Source of the DNA: CAMYLR01 sp039588915
GTDB taxonomy: Bacteria; Gemmatimonadota; Gemmatimonadetes; JACCXV01; JAHWKZ01
DNA length: 25,484 nt
Reading direction: 5' to 3'
Assembly: GCA_039588915.1 (NCBI GenBank)
Contig: JBDGYV010000035.1
Span: 1 to 25,484 of the forward strand
The notes under the pieces were generated by a model. It searched no databases, was not told the DNA's origin, and worked only from the letters and a program-made list of their open reading frames with translations. This document shows, one piece after another, positions 1 through 6,635 of the stretch; the first letter of the stretch is position 1; each line of letters starts with the position of its first letter. A program made the translations under genes and the position numbers.

Positions 1-206
1 TGCGGCACGGGCTTTGACTCATAGATCTCGAGCCCCTTGAGCCGGAACTTCCGCATCCAATCCGGCTCTTCCTTCATCTCCGAGATTTGCTCCACGATGT
101 GCTTTGACAACCCCTTCTCGCTCTTGAAGACGTAGGAATCGGGGTCCTTGAAGCCGTACTTGTAGTCGTCGAGCTCGAGCGCAGCGACGTTCTGGTCTTT
201 CGGCAT
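1..206 (-). CDS. sufB: SufB, Fe-S cluster scaffold subunit (N-terminal part, cut by window edge)
   Basis: Only the first 68 codons are in the window; the gene continues past base 1. SufB is part of the SufBCD complex that assembles Fe-S clusters in the cytoplasm, with SufC as its ATPase. The visible protein begins MPKDQNVAALELDDYKYGF, then has FKDPDSYVFKSEKGLSKHIV and PDWMRKFRLKGLEIYESKP. This matches the usual SufB N-terminus (Y-K-Y-G-F, then EPxWMxxFRLKxLE). The ATG at 206 is preceded 6 bases upstream by a perfect AAGGAGGG (213-220) that overlaps the stop codon of sufC, so the two genes are translationally linked. The catalytic core is outside the window, so completeness cannot be judged. 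Identification rests on the N-terminal motif plus its neighbour sufC. Confidence 0.85.
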   Translation of the reverse strand, partial: MPKDQNVAALELDDYKYGFKDPDSYVFKSEKGLSKHIVEQISEMKEEPDWMRKFRLKGLEIYESKPVP

Positions 207-212
207 CAAGCA

Positions 213-220
213 CCCTCCTT
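213..220 (-). promoter_or_regulatory. Strong ribosome binding site of sufB overlapping the sufC stop
   Basis: On the minus strand AAGGAGGG lies 6 bases before the sufB ATG and shares bases with the TAA stop of sufC (219-221). A terminating ribosome would be placed directly on the sufB start site. Confidence 0.75.
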
Positions 221-992
221 AGCTGCCGGCAGCGGTCAGCTGACCGCGCGTGGATTCGTAGCCTTCCGCCTCGAGCTCCTGGGCGAGCTCTCGATCGCCG
301 GAACGGACGATCCTACCGTCGACCATGACGTGAACGAAATCGGGCTGGATGTAATTGAGGATCCGCTGGTAGTGGGTGATGATCAGAACCCCGAGACGCT
401 CCCGCTCGCAATGCAGCGTGTTCACGCCATCGGAAACGATCTTGAGCGCATCGATGTCGAGCCCCGAATCGGTCTCATCGAGCAGCGCAAAGTCCGGCTT
501 CAGCATCGCCATCTGTAGAATCTCATTGCGCTTCTTCTCGCCTCCCGAGAAACCGGCGTTGACGAATCGCTCGGCGAACTTCTCGTCAACGTCGAGCTTG
601 CTCATGGCGTCCTTGAGATCGTCGTAGAAGTCGAGCACCGAGATGTCCTCGCCGGTCTGCGCGGATTTCGCATGGCGCAGGAATTGGGCGATCGTTACCC
701 CCGGGATCTCGCTCGGATACTGAAACGCCAGGAACAACCCCTTTCGCGCTCGCTCATCGACTCCCATCTCGAGCAAATCCTCACCGCGGTAGCGAATCGA
801 GCCACGAGTTACGGCGTACGCAGGGTGGCCGGCGACAACTTTGGCCAGGGTCGACTTGCCAGACCCGTTGGGGCCCATCAACGCGTGCAACTCGCCCTCG
901 CAAATGGTGAGATTGACGCCGCGTAGAATCTCTTCGCCTTCTACCGCAGCGTGGAGATCCTCGACTACCAGTAGCTCTTTCTTTTCCGTCAT
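219..992 (-). CDS. sufC: SufC, Fe-S cluster assembly ATPase
   Basis: SufC is the ABC-type ATPase of the SufBCD Fe-S assembly complex. The 257-residue product has the full nucleotide-binding set: Walker A GPNGSGKST at about 40-48, the SufC-type signature FSGGEKKRNEI at about 148-158, and Walker B FALLDETDSGLD at about 168-179, where the DETDSGLD form is typical of SufC. It has no membrane segments, and its length is normal for the family (about 250). An ORF could start one codon earlier at GTG 995. The ATG at 992 is preferred because GAGGG lies 6 bases upstream (999-1003). It sits between the Rrf2-type regulator (about 50 bases upstream) and sufB (stop overlaps the sufB ribosome site), which suggests a regulator-sufC-sufB operon. 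Confidence 0.95.
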   Translation of the reverse strand: MTEKKELLVVEDLHAAVEGEEILRGVNLTICEGELHALMGPNGSGKSTLAKVVAGHPAYAVTRGSIRYRGEDLLEMGVDERARKGLFLAFQYPSEIPGVTIAQFLRHAKSAQTGEDISVLDFYDDLKDAMSKLDVDEKFAERFVNAGFSGGEKKRNEILQMAMLKPDFALLDETDSGLDIDALKIVSDGVNTLHCERERLGVLIITHYQRILNYIQPDFVHVMVDGRIVRSGDRELAQELEAEGYESTRGQLTAAGS

Positions 993-1041
993 CACTATCC
1001 CTCGACTCAGATTTGATCGGTTTCGATGGTTGGAATCGTGT

Positions 1042-1527
1042 CTATCCGCCCGCCGTCGCCCCCTCCGGCTCGTCGGGTCCCCAACTAATGTCGATCAGTG
1101 CCTGGACCCCGGCTTCGTTCTCCTCGATCAGGTCACTCAACCGGATGTCGGACAGCAGATCGTCGATGCGTTCCCTGAGCGCGTACCACACCGGACGGAT
1201 CGAGCAGACATGGGTCTCGCCGCACCGATCGGGTCCGACCGGGTGCATCCTGCAGTTGATCTCAAACGTTTGCCCTTCGGTGGCGTCGATCACGTCCTTG
1301 ACGGTGATCTCGCCCGGGTCGCGTGCCAGCTGAAACCCCCCGGTGACCCCACGAACAGCGGTCACCAGTCCGGCCTGCCTGAGCCGGCGTAGGATCTTCT
1401 CTGTGTAATCGGCCGGCAAGCCCTCGAGCTCGGCCATCTCCCGCGCCGCCACCGGCCCTTCCGTCCCGAACCGGGCCATATGGAGGCTACAGATCAGTCC
1501 GTATTCCGCCTGGGTCGTAAACCTCAT
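1042..1527 (-). CDS. Rrf2-family transcriptional regulator, IscR/SufR type
   Basis: This 161-residue protein is a small winged-helix repressor of the Rrf2 family. It starts MRFTTQAEYGL, the family hallmark, and carries the helix-turn-helix/wing region at about 25-65 (GLPADYTEKILRRLRQAGLV, VRGVTGGFQLA). Three cysteines at 92, 102 and 108 (C-x9-C-x5-C) sit where IscR binds its [2Fe-2S] cluster (E. coli IscR: C92, C98, C104), so a cluster-sensing role is likely. The first spacing is longer than in IscR. It heads the sufC-sufB unit. A TTGACT-17-TACTCT promoter and an IscR type-1-like operator lie directly upstream, so it probably represses itself and the suf genes when clusters are plentiful. No Shine-Dalgarno sequence is visible; the -10 box is 6 bases from the ATG, so the mRNA may be leaderless. 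Confidence 0.92.
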   Translation of the reverse strand: MRFTTQAEYGLICSLHMARFGTEGPVAAREMAELEGLPADYTEKILRRLRQAGLVTAVRGVTGGFQLARDPGEITVKDVIDATEGQTFEINCRMHPVGPDRCGETHVCSIRPVWYALRERIDDLLSDIRLSDLIEENEAGVQALIDISWGPDEPEGATAGG

Positions 1528-1533
1528 GCGGCC

Positions 1534-1562
1534 AGAGTACCATTCCGGAGTATTTTAGTCAA
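1534..1562 (-). promoter_or_regulatory. Sigma-70-type promoter of the Rrf2 regulator-suf operon
   Basis: On the minus strand the -35 TTGACT (1557-1562) and -10 TACTCT (1534-1539) are separated by exactly 17 bases. The -10 ends 6 bases before the ATG at 1527, which places the predicted transcript start at or next to the A of the start codon. The element overlaps the 3' end of the pilin gene upstream. Confidence 0.7.
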
Positions 1563-1566
1563 GTTT
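1542..1566 (-). promoter_or_regulatory. IscR type-1-like operator
   Basis: A 25-base element on the minus strand matches the published IscR type-1 consensus (ATASYYGACTRwwwYAGTCRRSTAT) at 21 of 25 positions by hand alignment, including the core CTTGACTAAAATACTC. It covers the -35 box and spacer of the regulator's own promoter, the usual place for an autorepressor. The count is by eye; binding is inferred. Confidence 0.65.
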
Positions 1567-1930
1567 TGAGAATGATTCTCCCGGAAAGTGGGGCCGGATC
1601 TGGCCCCGGAAGAGCGCGCAAAAGAAGCGCGTGGGACGGCGGCCCCGATGCTCGACCCGGGCCGACCCATCCGCGTTGGTTGCCGCGCAGCCGGAGAATC
1701 ACATCCCGGCTGACGCTGAACTCGAGGTCTCCCCGCCGCCGCGTGTACCGATCGTTCTCGACGAAGTAGTTCTCCTCCGCCACGGCCAGGTTTCGCAGAT
1801 CGGACTTTAGGACCGCACCATAGGTTTGCTCGACCGCCGATCGGCTGCCACCGATCGCGATGGTGGCCAGAATACCGATCACCACGACCACGACCAGCAA
1901 CTCTATCAAAGTGAAGCCGTTTCTCTGCAA
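1555..1930 (-). pseudogene. Type IV prepilin-like protein, apparently frameshifted
   Basis: The N-terminus MQRNGFTLIELLVVVVVIGI followed by LATIAI is a textbook prepilin sequence: cleavage after G5, methylated F6 and E10, then a hydrophobic helix. Prepilin peptidase would process it, and the product would join a type IV pilus or pseudopilus. The start is a TTG at 1930 with GGAGGG about 9 bases upstream. The frame as read stops at 1559 (123 residues) and its C-terminus is basic and Pro-rich, unlike a pilin head. Removing one G from the GGG at 1666-1668 joins GNQRGW to SARVEHRGRRPTRFFCALF in the next frame, ending at 1555. That gives the GWSA-x-x-x-H...C pattern I associate with short pilins of this type. 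It is either a real frameshift or a sequence error. A sigma-54-like promoter lies upstream. No other pilus genes are visible. Confidence 0.7.
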
Positions 1931-1974
1931 GGCGATCGCCCTCCCGGGCCACAGTGGGCCAACCGCCGCCTAAG

Positions 1975-1991
1975 TGCACAAATCATGCCTA
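1975..1991 (-). promoter_or_regulatory. Candidate sigma-54 (RpoN) promoter for the prepilin gene
   Basis: The minus strand reads TAGGCATGATTTGTGCA. It keeps the invariant GG-N10-GC of -24/-12 promoters, with 11 of 14 informative positions matching YTGGCACGRNNNTTGCW. It lies in the gap between the NTF2-like gene and the prepilin, about 45 bases before the TTG start. Pilin genes are commonly RpoN-dependent (PilS/PilR), which supports the assignment. No activator site was identified. Confidence 0.45.
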
Positions 1992-2033
1992 ATTGGGGTC
2001 AGAGGTTGGCGACCGGTGAGAGAGGGGGGCCGG

Positions 2034-2510
2034 CTAGGACTCTGGGGTCGACTCGGTGGTGTGATCGTGGACGATCAGCCAATGACCGTCGATGCGACGA
2101 AAAACGAGCGAGAAAATCCCGCCGCGCGGCCCGGCGTCGGTGTCTAGCCGCCAGCGCCCGAGCGCCCACGCGCTCTCGCGCTCCAGCTCGTTGACCTCGA
2201 GATCAGTGAACGTCAGCCGCCCCATCGTATCCGTTCGCTCCCCATACGCCGCACGGTACCGATCGAGAGTGGTCTGCCATCCACGCTGAACACGCCCACC
2301 AGAGGTAAACACGAGTTCGGGGCTGTTCCAGTAGCCGTCCATAAACGCTTCCAGGTCGCCACGGTTCCACGCCTCGACCTGCGTGCTCAGGACTTCAGCG
2401 ATGGCAGCCTTGGTGGACCCGCGGGCCTCACCTGAGACGTCCGGGCCCCGAGTGATCGCGCAAGCTGAGAGTGCACCCGCCGTGACCACCACAAAGAGTC
2501 GCGCGATCAC
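2034..2510 (-). CDS. Lipoprotein with NTF2-like (SnoaL/DUF4440-type) domain
   Basis: This is a 158-residue protein. Residues 1-17 form a lipoprotein signal (VVVTAGALSAC, lipidated Cys at 17), so it should be anchored on the periplasmic side. The rest looks like one NTF2-like fold: IAEVLSTQVEAWNRGDLEAFMDGYW at the start, SPELVFTSGG and GWQTTLDRYRAAYG in the middle, then RWRLDTDAGPRGGIFSLVFRRIDGHWLIVHDHTT at the end. This is the usual SnoaL/DUF4440 pattern. Such domains bind small ligands or act as minor enzymes; no specific function can be assigned. The GTG start overlaps the stop of the upstream peptidase by four bases (GTGA), so it is the last gene of the minus-strand run and is probably made together with the peptidase. 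Confidence 0.85.
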   Translation of the reverse strand: MIARLFVVVTAGALSACAITRGPDVSGEARGSTKAAIAEVLSTQVEAWNRGDLEAFMDGYWNSPELVFTSGGRVQRGWQTTLDRYRAAYGERTDTMGRLTFTDLEVNELERESAWALGRWRLDTDAGPRGGIFSLVFRRIDGHWLIVHDHTTESTPES

Positions 2511-4372
2511 GGTTGACCCGCCAAGGGGTCGACGACAATCCTCAGTCGCTCGCCGTTCCGCTCGACGATCATGCTTTGCTCGCCCGTCGATGACAGTTCG
2601 CGTAACGCCATGATGTAATCATACACGGAAGCGATCGACCGTTGCCCGAGCCTGACGATCCGGTCTCCGGCTTGAACCCCTGCCAGATCGGCGGCTGATC
2701 CCTCCAGCACGTGGTCGACGATGACCGGCTCGGTTGGGCCGGCGGGTGAAGGAACCGCCCCCAACCGCACAGCCACCGGTACATCGACCGGGGGCGCGAT
2801 CTGTTGCGGCTCGAACTCGCGCGGGTCGAAAACCGGTCGGTCGGAACCCTCCGCAAGATCTCGGATCAACTGGAGACCAAACGCCGAGATGTGGCGTATG
2901 CCGTCCATGTTCAACCGCTCGATGTCGTCGCTCGCGCGGTGGTAGTCATCGTGGACGCCGGTGAACATCGCTAGGACAGGGATCTGCCGGAGATAGAACG
3001 CGGCGTGGTCCGAGGGCCCATACCCTTCGGACATGAGCTTGAGGTTCAGTCCGACGTTCGCGTTCGCCTGCTCAATCAGTTCGAGCCACCCGGCCGATGA
3101 CCCGACGCCGTAGACGATGAGCTCGTCTTCCAACCGACCGATCATGTCGAGGTTTATCATAGCTACCGAGTTTTCCAGCGGAACCACCGGTCGTGCAACG
3201 TAGTTCGCCGAGCCGAGCATGCCTTCCTCTTCGGCGCCAAACGCGATAAACACAAGGGATCGTGGTGGCCGGTTAGTCGGGTAGGCAAAGAACTGAGCCA
3301 GTTCGAGCAGCGCCGCGACGCCGCTCGCATTGTCGTCTGCCCCATTGTGGATCTCGCCGGGCACCGGGTCCAGTGATCCGGCGCCACCGATCCCGAGACC
3401 GTCGTAGTGGGCGCCGATCACCACCGCTTCGTGTGCCAAATTCGGATCATGTCCCGGAACCACCCCGATCACGTTGTGGGTCCTTCGTGTCCGCGGCTTC
3501 AGGTCTGCCCGCAGGTTGAGCACCGCGTTCGTTATCAACTGGCTATGCGGCTGCCGAGATTCGTCGATCGCGTGCTGCCATTCGGCCAAGTCGCCGCCAC
3601 CGACGGCCACGATCCGACGGCCTACCCCCTGTGTGACCGACATCGCCACGATACCCATCCCATGAGGCTTCTCGTCGATCCTGAATGGGATAAGGCGGTC
3701 GATCTCTTCGGTGGCCGGCCCGCTCACAAACAGGATCGCGCGGGCGCCCTGCTCGCGCGCGATCAGCGCCTTGTATCGCTCGGAGAGAAAGCGGCCGAAG
3801 CGGCCACCCGGGTCGTCGCCTTCGGGACTGAATCGCAAGACTAAGACGATCTTGCCGGTTACATCCAGATCGGCATAGTCGTCGTAGCCGAGGTCGGGGG
3901 CGCTGATGCCGTAGCCGGCGAACACAACCGGTTGCACGACGCGATCGGCGACCGAGCCCGCCAACGGCAGAAAATCGCGTCCTGGGTCGAACACCATCGC
4001 TCTGAGATCGCCGTGCTGGAGAACGAGTCGGTTCTCGCGACCCAACTCGACGCCGACCGGAAACTCGAACATCTGCAGATAAGTCGGGTAGCTCGACGGC
4101 GGCTCGAGGCCCGACAACTGGAAGGCGGCAACCACGTAGCGCGCGGCTCGTTCGGCTCCCGCGGTGCCAGCCCGCCGGCCAGCCAGCGCGTCGGCGGCCA
4201 GATGGGTCACGTGCTGTTTGAGCTCGGTGGCGGTGAGGAGTGGTGAACCGACCCCAGCGATCCCGCCCGAGCCGCCCGCCGCGCCGACCAATTGACCCTC
4301 CGCGACGCCGGCTCTGAACGTACCGAGCATGATCGCCAGTACGGCGACTCTGAGACGCCGATCGAATACCAT
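2507..4372 (-). CDS. Secreted M28-family zinc peptidase with PA and PDZ domains
   Basis: This 621-residue protein is predicted to be an exported aminopeptidase-like enzyme. It has a signal peptide (RRLRVAVLAIMLGTFRAGVAEG), a PA-like insert at about 140-270, the M28 peptidase at about 295-505, and a C-terminal PDZ domain (about 545-615, with GSAADLAGVQAGDRIVRLG). The zinc ligands and catalytic residues are visible: H322 in GAHYDG, D346 in GADDNASG, E382/E383 in FGAEEEG, D409 in NLDMIG, and H456 in PSDHAAF. The frame extends to a TTG at 4396, but ATG 4372 gives a cleaner signal peptide. A TATTTA box lies 6 bases before this ATG and there is no ribosome site, so an internal leaderless promoter is possible. 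The gene overlaps the NTF2 lipoprotein by four bases. A role in peptide scavenging is likely; its substrate is unknown. Confidence 0.92.
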   Translation of the reverse strand: MVFDRRLRVAVLAIMLGTFRAGVAEGQLVGAAGGSGGIAGVGSPLLTATELKQHVTHLAADALAGRRAGTAGAERAARYVVAAFQLSGLEPPSSYPTYLQMFEFPVGVELGRENRLVLQHGDLRAMVFDPGRDFLPLAGSVADRVVQPVVFAGYGISAPDLGYDDYADLDVTGKIVLVLRFSPEGDDPGGRFGRFLSERYKALIAREQGARAILFVSGPATEEIDRLIPFRIDEKPHGMGIVAMSVTQGVGRRIVAVGGGDLAEWQHAIDESRQPHSQLITNAVLNLRADLKPRTRRTHNVIGVVPGHDPNLAHEAVVIGAHYDGLGIGGAGSLDPVPGEIHNGADDNASGVAALLELAQFFAYPTNRPPRSLVFIAFGAEEEGMLGSANYVARPVVPLENSVAMINLDMIGRLEDELIVYGVGSSAGWLELIEQANANVGLNLKLMSEGYGPSDHAAFYLRQIPVLAMFTGVHDDYHRASDDIERLNMDGIRHISAFGLQLIRDLAEGSDRPVFDPREFEPQQIAPPVDVPVAVRLGAVPSPAGPTEPVIVDHVLEGSAADLAGVQAGDRIVRLGQRSIASVYDYIMALRELSSTGEQSMIVERNGERLRIVVDPLAGQP

Positions 4373-4378
4373 GATTTG

Positions 4379-4384
4379 TAAATA
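4379..4384 (-). promoter_or_regulatory. Candidate -10 box directly before the M28 peptidase ATG
   Basis: TATTTA on the minus strand ends 6 bases before the ATG at 4372. It lies in a short A/T-rich stretch that stands out from the GC-rich surroundings. No good -35 was found, so this is weak alone. The same arrangement recurs at other genes of the window. Confidence 0.3.
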
Positions 4385-4419
4385 TGAAGGCGCCAACCGA
4401 GGTTGGCGAACCGGCGGTT

Positions 4420-4728
4420 CTACCCTGCGGCGAAGAGCTCGGCCTCGATCACGGTCTTGGCCCCATCAGGGCCCACCAGATGGAGCCACACGCAGTTTTC
4501 CCGAGCCGGGACATCGATCGCGAACGACACGAACGGGCAACAAAGCCCCTCGAGTGAGGTGAACTCGGCGAGGTCGACCAATAGATGTCTGGGGAAAGCG
4601 AAGCTGTAGCCGTTGTCGAGTTCGGCCATCTCGTGATGCGACCGACGGAGCTTATCGCGCAACGCGTGATAGCGACCGCGCTGATCGGGCGACAGGATGG
4701 CGAAGTTGCAAACCACTTGACGATTCAT
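4420..4728 (-). CDS. Small conserved-looking protein with a CCPF cysteine motif
   Basis: This is a 102-residue soluble protein that I cannot assign to a named family. It has no signal peptide or membrane helix. It begins MNRQVVCNFAILSPDQRGRY and contains a charged helix (LRDKLRRSHHEMAELDNGYSF). Its central feature is a vicinal cysteine pair, EFTSLEGLCCPFVSFAIDV at about 54-72, followed by VWLHLVGPDGAKTVIE. Vicinal cysteines after an acidic helix suggest metal or thiol chemistry, but that is inference. I believe similar small CCPF proteins occur widely in bacteria without a known role. The ATG has GGAG 6 bases upstream, and this site falls in the 13-base gap after the SDR gene, so co-transcription with the SDR and trmB is likely. 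Confidence 0.75.
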   Translation of the reverse strand: MNRQVVCNFAILSPDQRGRYHALRDKLRRSHHEMAELDNGYSFAFPRHLLVDLAEFTSLEGLCCPFVSFAIDVPARENCVWLHLVGPDGAKTVIEAELFAAG

Positions 4729-4741
4729 CTCGCACTCCGAG

Positions 4742-5641
4742 CTATGTGAGCCAGCCGGGCGCCTTGTCCCTCAGCCCAGCGTGTTCGATCTCGAAGTCGT
4801 GCAAGAGTCTTGCCACGGACTCTGGGTCGGTGGTGTTGTCGCGAGCCAACATCGCCAATTGGTCGCGTGTCAGGGGTGACCGCGGGAGGACCCGCTCTGC
4901 GATCGCCGCACCCAACCGGAGGGGTCCGATCGGGACGGCCACCGTCTTCCGCCGCCGGCCCATCGCATTCGCCAGCTGGATCACGATTTCTCGTAGTGAC
5001 ACGATTTGCGGACCCCCAACCTCATAGATTCTCTCCGGCGTGTTCTCCATACGGGCCGCTTGTAGAAAACACTCCGCTACGTCGCCCACCCAGATCGGCT
5101 GGAAACGAGTGGTGCCGCCCCCCGGAAGCGGCACTACCGGGCTCAGACGAATCAGCCGTGCTAATTGATTCACGAAATCGTCGCCCGGCCCGAAGATGAT
5201 CGATGGGCGGAATACGGTTGCCTCGACGTCGCTCGCATGCACCGCTTCTTCGGCAACCCATTTGGTCCGGTAGTACTCGGACAAACCGCGCCCCTCCACC
5301 ACACCCAACGCGCTCATGTGGACATACCGCCGCACCCCAGAGCGCGCAGTCGCCTCCAGCAATGTCTTGGTTCCCACAACGTGGGCGCGCTCGAACGACT
5401 GATCGCGCGTCGCGACGATGATACCCACCAAATGAATCACCGCCTTAACGCCTTCCAACGCCTCGTCGAGGTCGTCGGCGTCACCAACGTCGCCGCGAAA
5501 GAGCTCGACGTGCGGCAACCGCCCCAACTCCTCGACCCGCTCTGGTCGCCGTGAAAGGCCTCTCACCCGCCATCCACGAGCACTCGCTCGGCGCAGGATC
5601 TCGGCACCGACGAAACCGGTGGCACCGGTGACGAGGATCAC
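4742..5641 (-). CDS. NAD(P)-binding atypical SDR, NDUFA9/complex I 39-kDa-like
   Basis: This 299-residue protein is an extended or atypical short-chain dehydrogenase. The Rossmann motif GATGFVGAEIL is at 6-16, followed by ELFRGDVGDADDLDEALEGV and AVIHLVGIIVATRDQSFERAHVVGT. The candidate active site is YVHMSALGV...SEYYRTKWVAEE (Y-x3-K). The order and the FRPSIIFGPGDDFVNQLARL block are those of the NDUFA9-like SDRs. Many of these bind NAD(P) without a known bacterial reaction; quinone biosynthesis or sugar/lipid epimerase roles are reported for relatives. The GTG start overlaps the stop of trmB by four bases (GTGA), so the two are translationally coupled. The substrate is unknown. Confidence 0.88.
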   Translation of the reverse strand: MILVTGATGFVGAEILRRASARGWRVRGLSRRPERVEELGRLPHVELFRGDVGDADDLDEALEGVKAVIHLVGIIVATRDQSFERAHVVGTKTLLEATARSGVRRYVHMSALGVVEGRGLSEYYRTKWVAEEAVHASDVEATVFRPSIIFGPGDDFVNQLARLIRLSPVVPLPGGGTTRFQPIWVGDVAECFLQAARMENTPERIYEVGGPQIVSLREIVIQLANAMGRRRKTVAVPIGPLRLGAAIAERVLPRSPLTRDQLAMLARDNTTDPESVARLLHDFEIEHAGLRDKAPGWLT

Positions 5642-6624
5642 GTTGGGGCAACCCGCCGGTATCGCGCGCGGTGGATCGTTCTTCCCTCGGCTCGGTATTT
5701 CCTTTCGTAATTTGTGAGATCGCTCATTTCAGCTTCGGGCACGGGTGCAGCCACGAGGTCAGAATTGGCCTCAAACGTTGCCGTCGCGGCCGCGAAGTAC
5801 TTGGCATGATCGGTGACAAAACGGATTTCGCCTCCCGGCTCGATAGCTTGAGCCGCTGCCGCCACAAAATCCGAGCTAATCAGCCGTCGCTTTCGATGTC
5901 GCTTCTTTGGCCACGGGTCGGGGAAATAGACATGAAGTGCCCGCACCGAGCCGGGCACGACTCGCTCGGCAAGAAAGGGCCCAGCATCGGCGCGCACGAT
6001 GCGCACGTTTCTGAGATCATGGCGAGTAACCCGATCGCGCAGGTGCACGGCGTACGGCCGGGCTCGCTCGATCGACAGAAAGTTGGCTTCCGGTCGTTGA
6101 GCGGCAGCGGCGATCAAAAAGCTGCCCTTCCCAGAACCGATCTCGATCTCGACCTCACCCTGACGACCATAGATCGCCTCCCAATCGATCCGGCCGCCCA
6201 GAACGTCAAGCGGGAGCAAGGGATCCCAACCGGTCCGCTGCGGATCCGGCTGGTACCGATACCGATCTGAGAATGCCTCGCGAATTGTCGAGTGAGCGAT
6301 CTCCACGTCAGGGTGTGCACGCTCCATAGCCTCTGCGAGCAGGGCGATCATGCGCTTGACCGAAGGCAACGGATCGATCGGTGGGGATGCGTACGGCCGG
6401 ACAACGACCGCGCCATCATGCGTGCGTTGCGCGAGGTGAAGAAAAAATCTGCGCGGCCGCCCCGCGATGACCACCAGACATTCGGCCAGCGCGTGTTGGC
6501 CGCCCCTACTCAGATAGGCATCGCGGAGCCGCCAAACAGTATCCGCCTCACGAACGACGAACGGCTCTAGCGCATCGATTAGTTCGTGAAGTGGCGAGCT
6601 TGTTTGAAGGACAATGTGTGGCAC
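5638..6624 (-). CDS. trmB: tRNA (guanine-N7-)-methyltransferase TrmB with N-terminal extension
   Basis: TrmB transfers a methyl group from S-adenosylmethionine to N7 of G46 in tRNA. The catalytic half is unmistakable: SAM site VEIEIGSGKGSFL at about 157-169, the TrmB hallmark HVYFPDPWPKKRHRKRRL at 231-248, and TNYERKYRAEGR at 304-315. The protein has 328 residues, whereas typical TrmB has about 210-240. The extra 140-150 residues at the N-terminus look folded rather than accidental, for example LVVIAGRPRRFFLHLAQRTH followed by PSVKRMIALLAEAMERAHPD. The frame begins with GTG at 6624 and only a weak GAG upstream. A later start, such as Met100, cannot be excluded but would waste the well-formed upstream domain. 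It overlaps the SDR gene by four bases and lies 11 bases after the enoyl reductase gene. Confidence 0.92.
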   Translation of the reverse strand: MPHIVLQTSSPLHELIDALEPFVVREADTVWRLRDAYLSRGGQHALAECLVVIAGRPRRFFLHLAQRTHDGAVVVRPYASPPIDPLPSVKRMIALLAEAMERAHPDVEIAHSTIREAFSDRYRYQPDPQRTGWDPLLPLDVLGGRIDWEAIYGRQGEVEIEIGSGKGSFLIAAAAQRPEANFLSIERARPYAVHLRDRVTRHDLRNVRIVRADAGPFLAERVVPGSVRALHVYFPDPWPKKRHRKRRLISSDFVAAAAQAIEPGGEIRFVTDHAKYFAAATATFEANSDLVAAPVPEAEMSDLTNYERKYRAEGRTIHRARYRRVAPT

Positions 6625-6635
6625 GTCACTCGACC

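Noticed and set aside
1524..1979. A 151-residue minus-strand frame over the pilin region
   Set aside because: It lacks a prepilin or other domain; the pilin frame starting at TTG 1930 explains the region, even with its apparent frameshift.
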